NCBI GenBank assembly: GCA_964434855.1
Contig: CAYSWR010000053.1
Location: 1 to 5,913, forward strand
Direction of reading: 5' to 3'
DNA: 5,913 bases
From: UBA8516 sp964434855
Lineage (GTDB): Archaea > Thermoproteota > Nitrososphaeria > Nitrososphaerales > Nitrosopumilaceae
In this document: piece by piece, positions 1 to 5,523 of the stretch
Layout: each line of letters opens with the position of its first letter
How positions within the stretch are numbered: the first letter of the stretch is position 1
Notes under the pieces: model-generated
Databases searched by the model: none
Seen by the model: only the letters and a program-made list of their open reading frames with translations
What the model was told of the DNA's origin: nothing
Made by a program: the position numbers and the translations under genes

Positions 1-3
1 GGG

Positions 4-963
4 TTAGTTTCTAACTAACGAAGGTCGCAGTGTAACTTTTATCTTATAGGCAGTAAGGATTTCTTTGCATCTGTTTCTAATAGTGACTTCGGTGATTCCT
101 GCTATGCTTGATACATCTCTTTGCAACATGCTTTGTCCAAGCAGGATTGAAGATATGTAGAGATACGCAGCAGCAAGTCCGTTTGGAGCTTTACCATCTG
201 CAATGCTATGATCTTGCGTTTTTTGTGCTATCTCAGCAGCAAGTCTCTCAACGCGTACCTCAATCTTTGCCAGATTTGCAATCTTTGAGATGTACTTGTC
301 TAAAGTGACCACAGGTGCAGTTGTTGTACCAAGCTCCATTACGAGCATTCTATAGTATTTTGCTGTCAGTTTTACATTCATGTCAAGTTCCTTGGAGCTT
401 CCAGTTGCAGCACAGATCTCGTTTAGTGATCTTACCACATCACATTGTTTGCAGGCCATGTATATGGTAGCTGCAGACATGCATGTAACAGATTTTCCTT
501 TCGCTTCAAACTGATTTTCAAAATTCCTGTAGATCATCGATGCACTCTCTAGCACATTTTTTGACAGTGATAGCGCTTGGCAGGTCTCTCCTATCTTTTG
601 TAAAATATTTGCAAGCCTTCTCTCCCTTGGAGAAGAAACTCTTATTCGAGTCTGCCACTTGCGCAAATTGTACATCTGGTTTGCTACTTCAACGTTTATT
701 GTCTTTCCACTATAGTCCTTTGTGCCCATTGCGATTTCAGTTCTAATTCCCAAGTCATGTTGGGAATAAGTTGTCTGCCCAGTTGCTCTTGAGGCTTTCA
801 TCCTTTCTTCAGGATTTGAAGCTCGTGATTCTGGACCAGAGTCTGACATTTGTTCCATTGCAACCAAACCGCAGCCAGAACAAATTTTTTCTCCATTATG
901 AATGTCATCAATTAAAGAAGACTGACATTCTGGACAGTGTGTTTGGTATTCTATTGTGTTCAT
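4..963 (-). CDS. tfb: Transcription initiation factor B (TFB, archaeal TFIIB)
   Basis: This 319-residue protein is the general factor that binds the TBP-promoter complex and recruits RNA polymerase. Residues 10-31 form the N-terminal zinc ribbon (C10, C13, C28, C31). Residues about 40-70 are the B-reader/linker, with the family pattern GPE..A...EER and a following TG; the usual Trp after GPE is Ser46 here. Two cyclin-like repeats follow, at about 115-208 (A-IYMACKQC) and 212-308 (NGLAAAYLYI). The second repeat contains the helix-turn-helix that reads the BRE element, around 276-302, with the signature ITEVTIRNR. The length is typical. The ATG at 963 overlaps the gar1 stop as ATGA, so translation is probably coupled and the start is well fixed. 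It is the last gene of the rps8e operon. Thaumarchaeota usually carry several TFBs; the linkage to gar1 suggests this is a core copy, which is inference. Confidence 0.96.
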   Translation of the reverse strand: MNTIEYQTHCPECQSSLIDDIHNGEKICSGCGLVAMEQMSDSGPESRASNPEERMKASRATGQTTYSQHDLGIRTEIAMGTKDYSGKTINVEVANQMYNLRKWQTRIRVSSPRERRLANILQKIGETCQALSLSKNVLESASMIYRNFENQFEAKGKSVTCMSAATIYMACKQCDVVRSLNEICAATGSSKELDMNVKLTAKYYRMLVMELGTTTAPVVTLDKYISKIANLAKIEVRVERLAAEIAQKTQDHSIADGKAPNGLAAAYLYISSILLGQSMLQRDVSSIAGITEVTIRNRCKEILTAYKIKVTLRPSLVRN

Positions 964-1229
964 CTTTTTCTTCCCCTGAATCGTTTTGGTCTTACTGCAG
1001 GGGATTCTTTATCCATGAAAATTTTTTTTCCGATATATTTTTGGATATTATTTGTTAGCGGAGTCGCAGACGCATAAGGTGCATCTACAGGACCTATCAT
1101 TTCTGTTACCATTGCAATTTTTCTACCAGCTTCATCAACTAATAGTTGGCCATCACGTACTGTTGTTGTCAATCTGATTATGACCCTGCCACTACTGGCC
1201 AAATGCAAAACTTCGCCTACCCCCTGCAA
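960..1229 (-). CDS. gar1: H/ACA ribonucleoprotein subunit Gar1
   Basis: This small basic protein (89 residues) matches Gar1, which binds the Cbf5 pseudouridine synthase in H/ACA particles and helps turnover of substrate rRNA. The family signature is visible: G.VLHLASSGR.I at residues 4-17, LVDE.GRKIA at about 30-39, then IGPVDAPYASA at about 45-55 and a GKK.F segment near 67-71. The C-terminal tail (RPKRFRGRKR) is strongly basic, as expected for an RNA-binding protein. The start is taken as TTG at 1229 because an in-frame TAA lies directly upstream and no ATG or GTG precedes the conserved core. A weak TA-rich stretch at 1251-1260 lies about 26 nt upstream and might be a secondary promoter. 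The stop overlaps the tfb start by 4 nt. The gene sits 74 nt behind srp19, in an operon for translation and RNA-processing functions. Confidence 0.93.
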   Translation of the reverse strand: MQGVGEVLHLASSGRVIIRLTTTVRDGQLLVDEAGRKIAMVTEMIGPVDAPYASATPLTNNIQKYIGKKIFMDKESPAVRPKRFRGRKR

Positions 1230-1303
1230 TTATTTTCTCAAACTAAATACCATTATCAATAGAGTTCTGTCAACTTTACTTTAGCTACAGCTAGAAGAGC
1301 TAT

Positions 1304-1603
1304 TTACTTTGACTGTTTTGCCCTTTTTGCAACCAGTTTTTCTGAAATCTTTGCTATTGCTTTGGACTTTGACATTCCTTTTGGCAAAATTATATACCCT
1401 GATCTAACAAACGGCCTTCTTGGAAATCTGACCTGATCATTTTCTTCCTTTAGCTCAAAACCTGCAGCCTTTGCAGCCTCGGATAATTCTTTTAGTGAAG
1501 GATCAAAAACACTTTTTTCTTTTGAAACTCTCCTACCCATTTTTTTTGGTAATGTTTTGTTAAAATAATCAAGCCAGACTACGACATGTTCGTAATCTTT
1601 CAT
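1304..1603 (-). CDS. srp19: Signal recognition particle protein SRP19
   Basis: This 99-residue protein is SRP19, which binds the tips of helices 6 and 8 of SRP RNA and promotes loading of SRP54 for co-translational targeting of membrane proteins. The N-terminal signature WLDYFN..L.KK.GRRVSKE at residues 10-29 is characteristic of the family (the positions that contact 7S RNA), followed by P.L.EL.EAAKA.GFE at about 35-49 and the second RNA-contacting stretch R.PF.RSGYIILPKG at about 63-76. The C-terminus is Lys-rich. The length is usual for archaea. The ATG at 1603 lies 4 nt after the rps8e stop; the short sequence AAAGTGAT just upstream overlaps the rps8e end and could act as a weak Shine-Dalgarno site. 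Co-transcription with rps8e is very likely from the spacing. Confidence 0.95.
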   Translation of the reverse strand: MKDYEHVVVWLDYFNKTLPKKMGRRVSKEKSVFDPSLKELSEAAKAAGFELKEENDQVRFPRRPFVRSGYIILPKGMSKSKAIAKISEKLVAKRAKQSK

Positions 1604-1607
1604 GGTA

Positions 1608-1988
1608 TCACTTTATTAAAATTGCATTAACTACGCCGCTTTGACCAGGTCTTGATACTACTCTGCATTGACCGTCTTCTGTTTCTAGTATGGCGCCCTT
1701 TGAAATGACACCGCGTCTTTCATAGTCTTTGTTTGATGGGTTTTTCAAAACTTTCAAAATTTTTGTCTTCTTTACTTTTTGTCCTGGAACAGCCAGATTA
1801 ACAAAATCGGCTGTCTTCAAAGAAGTCTTTGAATTTTTGCCACGCACCTTTCGTGTTATGGTTTCTTGTTGACCTGATAAAGTTTCCACAGGATATCTGT
1901 CGATCTCATATTTTCTTCTAGTTCTAAGTGGATACCTTTTTCCACCAGTTATCTTACTTGTTGCGAGGTTCTCGACTGACTTCTTCAC
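1608..1988 (-). CDS. rps8e: 30S ribosomal protein S8e
   Basis: This is ribosomal protein S8e of the archaeal/eukaryotic small subunit, 126 residues as is usual in archaea. Visible signatures are SVENLA..KITGGKR near the N-terminus, the basic RTRRKYE.DRYP.ET segment, RKVRGKNSK at about 47-55, and the highly conserved C-terminal block with RGVISKGA..ET and G.CRVVSRPGQSGVVNAIL at about 105-124. The start is GTG at 1988: no in-frame ATG lies nearby, and a TATA box at 2011-2018 is centred 26-27 nt upstream, so transcription should begin at or within a base or two of the GTG, giving a leaderless mRNA. It is the first gene of the rps8e-srp19-gar1-tfb operon and its promoter probably drives the whole set. 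Confidence 0.96.
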   Translation of the reverse strand: MKKSVENLATSKITGGKRYPLRTRRKYEIDRYPVETLSGQQETITRKVRGKNSKTSLKTADFVNLAVPGQKVKKTKILKVLKNPSNKDYERRGVISKGAILETEDGQCRVVSRPGQSGVVNAILIK

Positions 1989-2010
1989 ATCTTGTCCATT
2001 AAATGACTCT

Positions 2011-2018
2011 AATTTATA
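2011..2018 (-). promoter_or_regulatory. Box A (TATA) promoter of the rps8e-srp19-gar1-tfb operon
   Basis: Read on the minus strand the octamer is TATAAATT, a good match to the archaeal box A. Its centre is 26.5 nt from the first base of the rps8e GTG, the distance expected between TBP site and transcription start. This predicts a leaderless transcript. The surrounding 1989-2080 interval contains no gene; a perfect palindrome TATAATTATA at 2040-2049 lies just upstream and may simply reflect AT-richness. Confidence 0.7.
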
Positions 2019-2080
2019 CTATGATCAGTTTTGTATTTCTATAATTATAATATGATGAATTTACTGAAATTTTTCTAAAG

Positions 2081-2659
2081 TCATACAGTCGGACTGGCCG
2101 GCGTTGCAGATTCTGGAGTCTGTATTGGTTGTGGTACATTTCGTACCTTGGAAAAAAGCTTCTGTCTGAGCGCGTCTTTGCCACCTTGTACTCCAAAATA
2201 CTTTTGGAATTTTTCAGCGGTAGTATAGATTTTAATTCTTCCCACATTTTGGTGCTCGATATAACCAAGCTGATTCAGGTGCCTTAGGTGCATATACACA
2301 CCAGAACCTCGTATCTCGACTAGCTGTTTTGAGGAAATGGGTTCCATGTAAGCAATGTATGACAACGTCTTCAATGTCGCATTAGGCAGTAGTGGCTTTG
2401 AGGCATATTTTCTAATTATGGTGTTATATTCAGGCTTGAGCTGAAAAACATATGATCCGTCAGGAAGGGTTGCAACCTCGATTGCCTTAAACGCAGACTT
2501 TGTCCTTTTTGCTAGATTTGTCATTAAAGCTAATGTCTTGCTTCGTGATTCCGTTCCAGACGCCCTGATTAGCTCTTCAATAGAAAGTGGTCTGCCAGCG
2601 GAATAAAGCGCAGCTTCAAGCCTTGCGCTTGCTTCCGCGTCACTTTCTATCTTACCCAT
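2081..2659 (-). CDS. scpB: Segregation and condensation protein ScpB
   Basis: This 192-residue protein is ScpB, the winged-helix partner that binds the kleisin ScpA in the SMC condensin complex and supports chromosome compaction and segregation. Two winged-helix domains are visible: residues about 10-80, beginning with the family motif LEAALYSAGRPLS..EL, and about 93-158, with ATLKTLSYIAYMEPIS, then IRGSGVYMHLRHLNQLGYIE and a wing (GRIKIYTTAEKF). The C-terminal 25-30 residues are Pro/Thr/Ser-rich and probably disordered. The ATG at 2659 follows the scpA stop by 53 nt. That gap contains a TATA-like TTTTAAGT about 28 nt before the ATG, so scpB may have its own leaderless promoter in addition to read-through from scpA. 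ScpA and ScpB are the expected adjacent pair; smc is not in this window. Confidence 0.93.
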   Translation of the reverse strand: MGKIESDAEASARLEAALYSAGRPLSIEELIRASGTESRSKTLALMTNLAKRTKSAFKAIEVATLPDGSYVFQLKPEYNTIIRKYASKPLLPNATLKTLSYIAYMEPISSKQLVEIRGSGVYMHLRHLNQLGYIEHQNVGRIKIYTTAEKFQKYFGVQGGKDALRQKLFSKVRNVPQPIQTPESATPASPTV

Positions 2660-2683
2660 TTACAAAAAACTGTGTCAAAATGT

Positions 2684-2691
2684 ACTTAAAA
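2684..2691 (-). promoter_or_regulatory. Possible internal box A promoter of scpB
   Basis: TTTTAAGT on the minus strand lies in the 53-nt gap between scpA and scpB, centred about 28 nt from the scpB ATG. The spacing fits a leaderless internal promoter, but the sequence is a moderate match and the region is AT-rich, so this could be chance within a two-gene operon. Confidence 0.4.
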
Positions 2692-2712
2692 GAATCCTTT
2701 ACCGGTAGTTGA

Positions 2713-3387
2713 TCATGTTGTAAATTTCTCTTTTACCAAAGATATGTTGATGTCATTTTCTAGCTGTTCAAGTTCGACTTTTTCATCTCTTGCAAGGAAA
2801 AGTATGGCAAAAAAGCATCTTACAACATCAATTGTTTCAAGCTCAGAAACTATCATTCTAAAGGAACCAATTCCTGCAGAACGTATCTTGTTGACAATAA
2901 GCTCTTCATACTGACCAATTATTTTTTCAAGACCTATGAAATAATCATTAAAGTCAGGAACCTCTACTGGCTCAAACTGCATCTGCCTCCTACTTGAGCG
3001 TGGATTTGCAATTGTTCCTATCAGATTCTCAAGTACGCTGAGAAGCTCATCAAGTGTAACGGGATATGTAGCCTCATGCCTGTAAGGCATGTCTATGGTT
3101 TCTACGTCAATGTCTAATCTTTGCCTGAGTGGCTTTTTTTCCATTGCTGCCCTTTGAAGCGCAAATATGCTTTCTACTTTCATTCTGTGTATCATTGCAG
3201 AAGAAAGGGCGGCAATTCCTGCAACACGAAGATCTTTCTTTCCCGTTTGATTTAGAATTGTAATCAAAAGTTCCAAAATTCGTATTATATCAATAGTCCA
3301 AACATCTTTTTTTGCGACATCTACTGGATTAAAAAGTACATTGATTGGAGGCTGTGAAATGCCCGCATTAGGGTTTTCTTGACTCAC
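2713..3387 (-). CDS. scpA: Segregation and condensation protein ScpA (kleisin)
   Basis: This 224-residue protein is a ScpA kleisin, the subunit that bridges the two heads of an SMC dimer. The N-terminal SMC-neck-binding domain spans about residues 25-75 (VWTIDIIRILELL, then KKDLRVAGIAALSSAMIHRMKV, the usual kleisin helices). A middle segment (about 85-120) carries Y.VTLDELLSVLENLI, the part that usually contacts ScpB. The C-terminal winged helix that binds the SMC head lies at about 180-222 (ETIDVVRCFFAILFLARDEKVELEQ). It is slightly shorter than most bacterial ScpA, as is common in archaea. The start is GTG at 3387, supported by a box A at 3408-3417 that places transcription initiation at the codon. 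It is the first gene of an scpA-scpB pair and is divergent from the zinc-ribbon gene at 3512. Confidence 0.92.
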   Translation of the reverse strand: MSQENPNAGISQPPINVLFNPVDVAKKDVWTIDIIRILELLITILNQTGKKDLRVAGIAALSSAMIHRMKVESIFALQRAAMEKKPLRQRLDIDVETIDMPYRHEATYPVTLDELLSVLENLIGTIANPRSSRRQMQFEPVEVPDFNDYFIGLEKIIGQYEELIVNKIRSAGIGSFRMIVSELETIDVVRCFFAILFLARDEKVELEQLENDINISLVKEKFTT

Positions 3388-3407
3388 TAATGTAAAACAT
3401 TTTTTTG

Positions 3408-3417
3408 TTTATAATAT
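3408..3417 (-). promoter_or_regulatory. Box A promoter of scpA
   Basis: The minus strand reads ATATTATAAA here. Its core is centred 24-27 nt from the first base of the scpA GTG, so a leaderless mRNA is predicted. A run of seven A residues follows between box and start. It shares the divergent region 3388-3511 with the promoter of the zinc-ribbon gene. Confidence 0.6.
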
Positions 3418-3453
3418 CTAACCGCTCTATTTTTTTCCCGGAGCTAGTCAACA

Positions 3454-3519
3454 ATGGATGATTTATCAGTCCTACCTGAGCCTTATATCCAAAAAATTCC
3501 AATTGCATTTCATGATTGA
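3454..3519 (+). other. Unassigned 21-codon ORF in the scpA / zinc-ribbon divergent region
   Basis: The ATG at 3454 opens a 21-codon frame (MDDLSVLPEPYIQKIPIAFHD) that ends in TGA at 3517-3519 and overlaps the predicted zinc-ribbon start at 3512. The composition looks protein-like, but the frame is short and only a poor TATA-like sequence (around 3425-3431) lies at the right distance. Skipping one base at 3517 would join it to the zinc-ribbon frame as a protein of about 74 residues, so it could be the displaced N-terminus of that gene. It could equally be a chance frame. I do not recognise it. Confidence 0.2.
3482..3489 (+). promoter_or_regulatory. Box A promoter of the zinc-ribbon gene
   Basis: CTTATATC, with core TTATAT centred at 3485-3486, lies 26-27 nt before the ATG at 3512. 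This is the same geometry as the other promoters here, and it decides the start: the longer frame beginning at 3458 would have its first 18 codons upstream of the predicted transcription start. Confidence 0.6.
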
Positions 3520-3679
3520 AATACATGTTGAATGTCCAAACTGCAAAAGTGATAGTCTGTTTTATGACAGATATGAAGCTCCATGGAAGATCTTAAAACC
3601 GTGCAGTTGGCTATACTGCAAACGATGCAAGTATCAAATTGACATGGAGAAGTTCAAAAAATCACTATTCTGTGCATGA
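3512..3679 (+). CDS. Small zinc-ribbon protein of unknown function
   Basis: I do not recognise the family. The predicted protein has 55 residues and two CxxC knuckles: C8-P-N-C11 near the N-terminus and C36-K-R-C39 near the C-terminus, the four-Cys arrangement of a zinc ribbon. Additional cysteines at 31 and 54 are not needed for that site. The ends are Lys-rich (MEKFKKS), which would suit nucleic-acid binding, but this is inference. The frame is open from an ATG at 3458 (73 residues), yet a box A at 3482-3489 places the transcription start at about 3512, where the ATG of the 55-residue version lies, and the protein-like sequence with ECPNC begins right after. It is followed 38 nt later by the alcohol dehydrogenase, which has its own promoter, so a functional link is not implied. 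The coding call is supported by the spaced CxxC pairs and promoter, not by homology. Confidence 0.65.
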   Translation: MIEIHVECPNCKSDSLFYDRYEAPWKILKPCSWLYCKRCKYQIDMEKFKKSLFCA

Positions 3680-3687
3680 CAGTCAAC

Positions 3688-3695
3688 TTATATTA
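3688..3695 (+). promoter_or_regulatory. Box A promoter of the alcohol dehydrogenase gene
   Basis: TTATATTA is centred 26-27 nt upstream of the TTG at 3718, between the zinc-ribbon stop (3679) and the dehydrogenase. It predicts a leaderless transcript and supports the TTG start, since no ribosome binding site is visible before it. Confidence 0.65.
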
Positions 3696-3717
3696 TTAGA
3701 CAAAAAACAATACTCCG

Positions 3718-4770
3718 TTGAAAGCGGCTCAGATTGTTACCCCAAAAGAACCACTACAACTCAAAGATTTGGAAATTCCAAAACCAAACGAATCCGAAGT
3801 CGTAGTAAAGGTCAAGGCTGTGGGGGTCTGTCATAGTGACTTGCACCTGTGGGATGGAGGATATGATGCAGGTTCTGGCTCATTTATGAAGGCAACAGAC
3901 CGAGGTGTCAAATTTCCTGTTACTCCAGGTCATGAAGTAGTAGGAACTGTAACTCAAATAGGAAGTTCTGTAAAAGAGTTTAAAATCGGAGACGAAATTC
4001 TTGTATATCCTTGGATAGGGTGTGGTGTGTGTCCTGCATGCAAAGCAGAAAACGAGAATCTCTGTGATGCCCCGCGATCACTTGGTGTTTTTCAAAATGG
4101 TGGATACGCAGAATACGTATTGATACCGCATTTCAAATACTTGATCAAAATAACAGGCATTGATCTGGAAGGTGCCGCATCTCTTGCATGTTCTGGACTG
4201 ACTGCATTTACTGCTGTAAAAAAAGCCAATGTAAACTCTGGAGAGTTTCTTGTTATCATTGGAGCTGGTGGGCTTGGACTGATGAGTATTCAAATTGCAA
4301 AGGCAATTACAAAAGCTACTATCATCTGCGCAGATCTGGATGACAACAAACTTGCTGCTGCAAAAAAACTTGGTGCAGATCATACAATAAATTCAAAAGA
4401 TCCAGAAGCTGTACAAAAAATAATTTCTATTTGTAATAACAAGGGATCTGAATGTGTTATTGACTTTGTCAATGCTCCGCCAACAGTAAAAATGGGTCTT
4501 GCACTCTTGCGAAAACGTGGCAATCTGATTCTTGTTGGATTATTTGGAGGCTCTGCAGAAATTGTCCTTCCAACAATTCCACTAAAAGCGATCACAATTC
4601 AAGGAGCATATACTGGAAACTTTAAAAGTCTCCTGGAATTGGTTGAACTTGCAAAAAAAGGTGTGATAAATCCAATAATATCAAAAAGATACTCGCTTGG
4701 TGATGTAAACACTGCATTGGGTGATCTAAAACAAGGAAAAATTATTGGCCGTGCAGTGATAAACCCATAA
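3718..4770 (+). CDS. Zinc-dependent medium-chain alcohol dehydrogenase (NAD(P)-binding)
   Basis: This 350-residue cytosolic enzyme is a medium-chain dehydrogenase/reductase that interconverts an alcohol and an aldehyde or ketone. Catalytic zinc ligands are C38 (in GVCHSD), H72 with E73 (in PGHE) and C158 (in ACSG). A structural zinc loop carries four cysteines, C102, C105, C108 and C116. The Rossmann glycine motif GAGGLG lies at 182-187, and D206 at the end of the second beta strand favours NAD over NADP. From memory of the family it resembles the Sulfolobus solfataricus ADH throughout, including GVCHSD, the PHYKY-like PHFKY and VGLFG; that enzyme has Glu as one structural ligand where this one has Cys. 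The start is TTG at 3718, chosen for the MKAAQ opening and the box A upstream. The substrate is unknown; a semialdehyde reductase role in the 3-hydroxypropionate/4-hydroxybutyrate cycle is possible but nothing here shows it. Confidence 0.93.
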   Translation: MKAAQIVTPKEPLQLKDLEIPKPNESEVVVKVKAVGVCHSDLHLWDGGYDAGSGSFMKATDRGVKFPVTPGHEVVGTVTQIGSSVKEFKIGDEILVYPWIGCGVCPACKAENENLCDAPRSLGVFQNGGYAEYVLIPHFKYLIKITGIDLEGAASLACSGLTAFTAVKKANVNSGEFLVIIGAGGLGLMSIQIAKAITKATIICADLDDNKLAAAKKLGADHTINSKDPEAVQKIISICNNKGSECVIDFVNAPPTVKMGLALLRKRGNLILVGLFGGSAEIVLPTIPLKAITIQGAYTGNFKSLLELVELAKKGVINPIISKRYSLGDVNTALGDLKQGKIIGRAVINP

Positions 4771-4826
4771 ATTGTATATCTGATAAATTATTCTTCAAAT
4801 TCTTAATTATATTACATCAGAAATCG

Positions 4827-4832
4827 TTTTTT
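4827..4832 (+). terminator. Possible T-run terminator after the alcohol dehydrogenase gene
   Basis: A run of six T residues on the coding strand lies about 57 nt past the stop, in a T-rich stretch without a convincing hairpin. Archaeal transcription often ends at such runs. The gap 4771-4892 otherwise holds only the promoter of the next gene. Confidence 0.35.
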
Positions 4833-4863
4833 GCAACTATTCATGAAATCTGTTTCTCGAAAA

Positions 4864-4871
4864 TTTAAATA
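4864..4871 (+). promoter_or_regulatory. Box A promoter of the CBS-zinc finger gene
   Basis: TTTAAATA is a near-consensus archaeal box A, preceded by the purine-rich GAAAA expected of a BRE. Its centre is 25-26 nt upstream of the GTG at 4893, predicting a leaderless mRNA. It is the strongest promoter match in the window. Confidence 0.75.
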
Positions 4872-4892
4872 AAAGATTAGCAATTAATTTAC

Positions 4893-5522
4893 GTGAGCAA
4901 AATAATTTCTTCTGCCTCAGATGTGGGCGCCCTTTTGGCAATGCCAATTGACAAAATAATGGAAACTGATGCAGTGATAATGGAAGGAGACAAGACTGTC
5001 TTAGATGCAATAAATCAAATGCAAGAAAAAAATGCCAAAGTTGTTCTAGTTTCGCATCAGGGCGAAGCAATAGGAATAGTTAGTAAATCAGATATACTGT
5101 TTAAGGCAGCTGCAAAAAACCTGTCACTAAACAAAGTAAAACTGCGAGAAATAATGTCTAGTCCAGTTTACAGTCTCCCACCACATTCAACTCTACAAGA
5201 TGCACTAAACTACATGGACAAATATGACATAAAGCAGATAATTGTAAGCACCGGTTCTACTATTTTGGGAATTATGAATCGTGCAAGCATCTATGAAAAT
5301 TTGCAGAAAGCATCCATATCAACAGTAGAATCTCTTACTGAAGGTGCTCCAATGTGTATCATAAATCCAAACGCGGTCAAATACGTAAAGGACTTGAGTA
5401 CTGCAAAGGCTGTCTGTCCTTACTGTGAATCTCCATTTGATGACAAGAATTCTCTCTCTAAACACATAGATAGACTACATGGCGGAGCTGGTCTTTTAGA
5501 AGGGGATACGCGACAATTTTAA
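4893..5522 (+). CDS. Two-CBS-domain protein with C-terminal C2H2 zinc finger
   Basis: This 209-residue protein carries a CBS pair, at about residues 18-74 (IDKIMETDAVIMEGDKTV, then AIGIVSKSDIL) and 83-136 (LREIMSSPVYSLPPHSTL, then ILGIMNRASIY). Such pairs (Bateman modules) bind adenine nucleotides or related ligands and sense cell energy state. A linker of about 35 residues leads to a classical C2H2 zinc finger at 175-196: C175, C178, H191, H196, spaced CX2C-X12-HX4H. The hydrophobic positions F182 and L188 of a C2H2 fold are present. The likely reading is a ligand-sensing module attached to a nucleic-acid or protein binding finger, so a regulatory role is plausible; the target is unknown. 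The start is GTG at 4893, giving MSKIISSASD, fixed by the strong box A upstream. A T7 run 20 nt past the stop may end transcription. There is no transmembrane segment or enzyme domain. Confidence 0.9.
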   Translation: MSKIISSASDVGALLAMPIDKIMETDAVIMEGDKTVLDAINQMQEKNAKVVLVSHQGEAIGIVSKSDILFKAAAKNLSLNKVKLREIMSSPVYSLPPHSTLQDALNYMDKYDIKQIIVSTGSTILGIMNRASIYENLQKASISTVESLTEGAPMCIINPNAVKYVKDLSTAKAVCPYCESPFDDKNSLSKHIDRLHGGAGLLEGDTRQF

Positions 5523-5523
5523 A

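Noticed and set aside
2040..2049. Palindrome TATAATTATA upstream of the rps8e promoter
   Set aside because: A 10-bp AT-only palindrome is expected by chance in this AT-rich gap; no second copy or operator-like arrangement was seen.
2014..2268. 84-codon frame on the minus strand across the end of scpB and the rps8e promoter
   Set aside because: It lies out of frame inside the well-supported scpB C-terminus and runs over the rps8e promoter; its sequence shows no family features.
3458..3511. The 18-codon N-terminal extension of the zinc-ribbon frame
   Set aside because: The box A at 3482-3489 lies inside it and predicts transcription starting at 3512; the extension has no recognisable feature.
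4078..4595. Two antisense frames within the alcohol dehydrogenase gene
   Set aside because: Both are fully covered by an intact dehydrogenase with conserved zinc and cofactor motifs; the Cys-rich, low-quality translation is typical of an antisense shadow.
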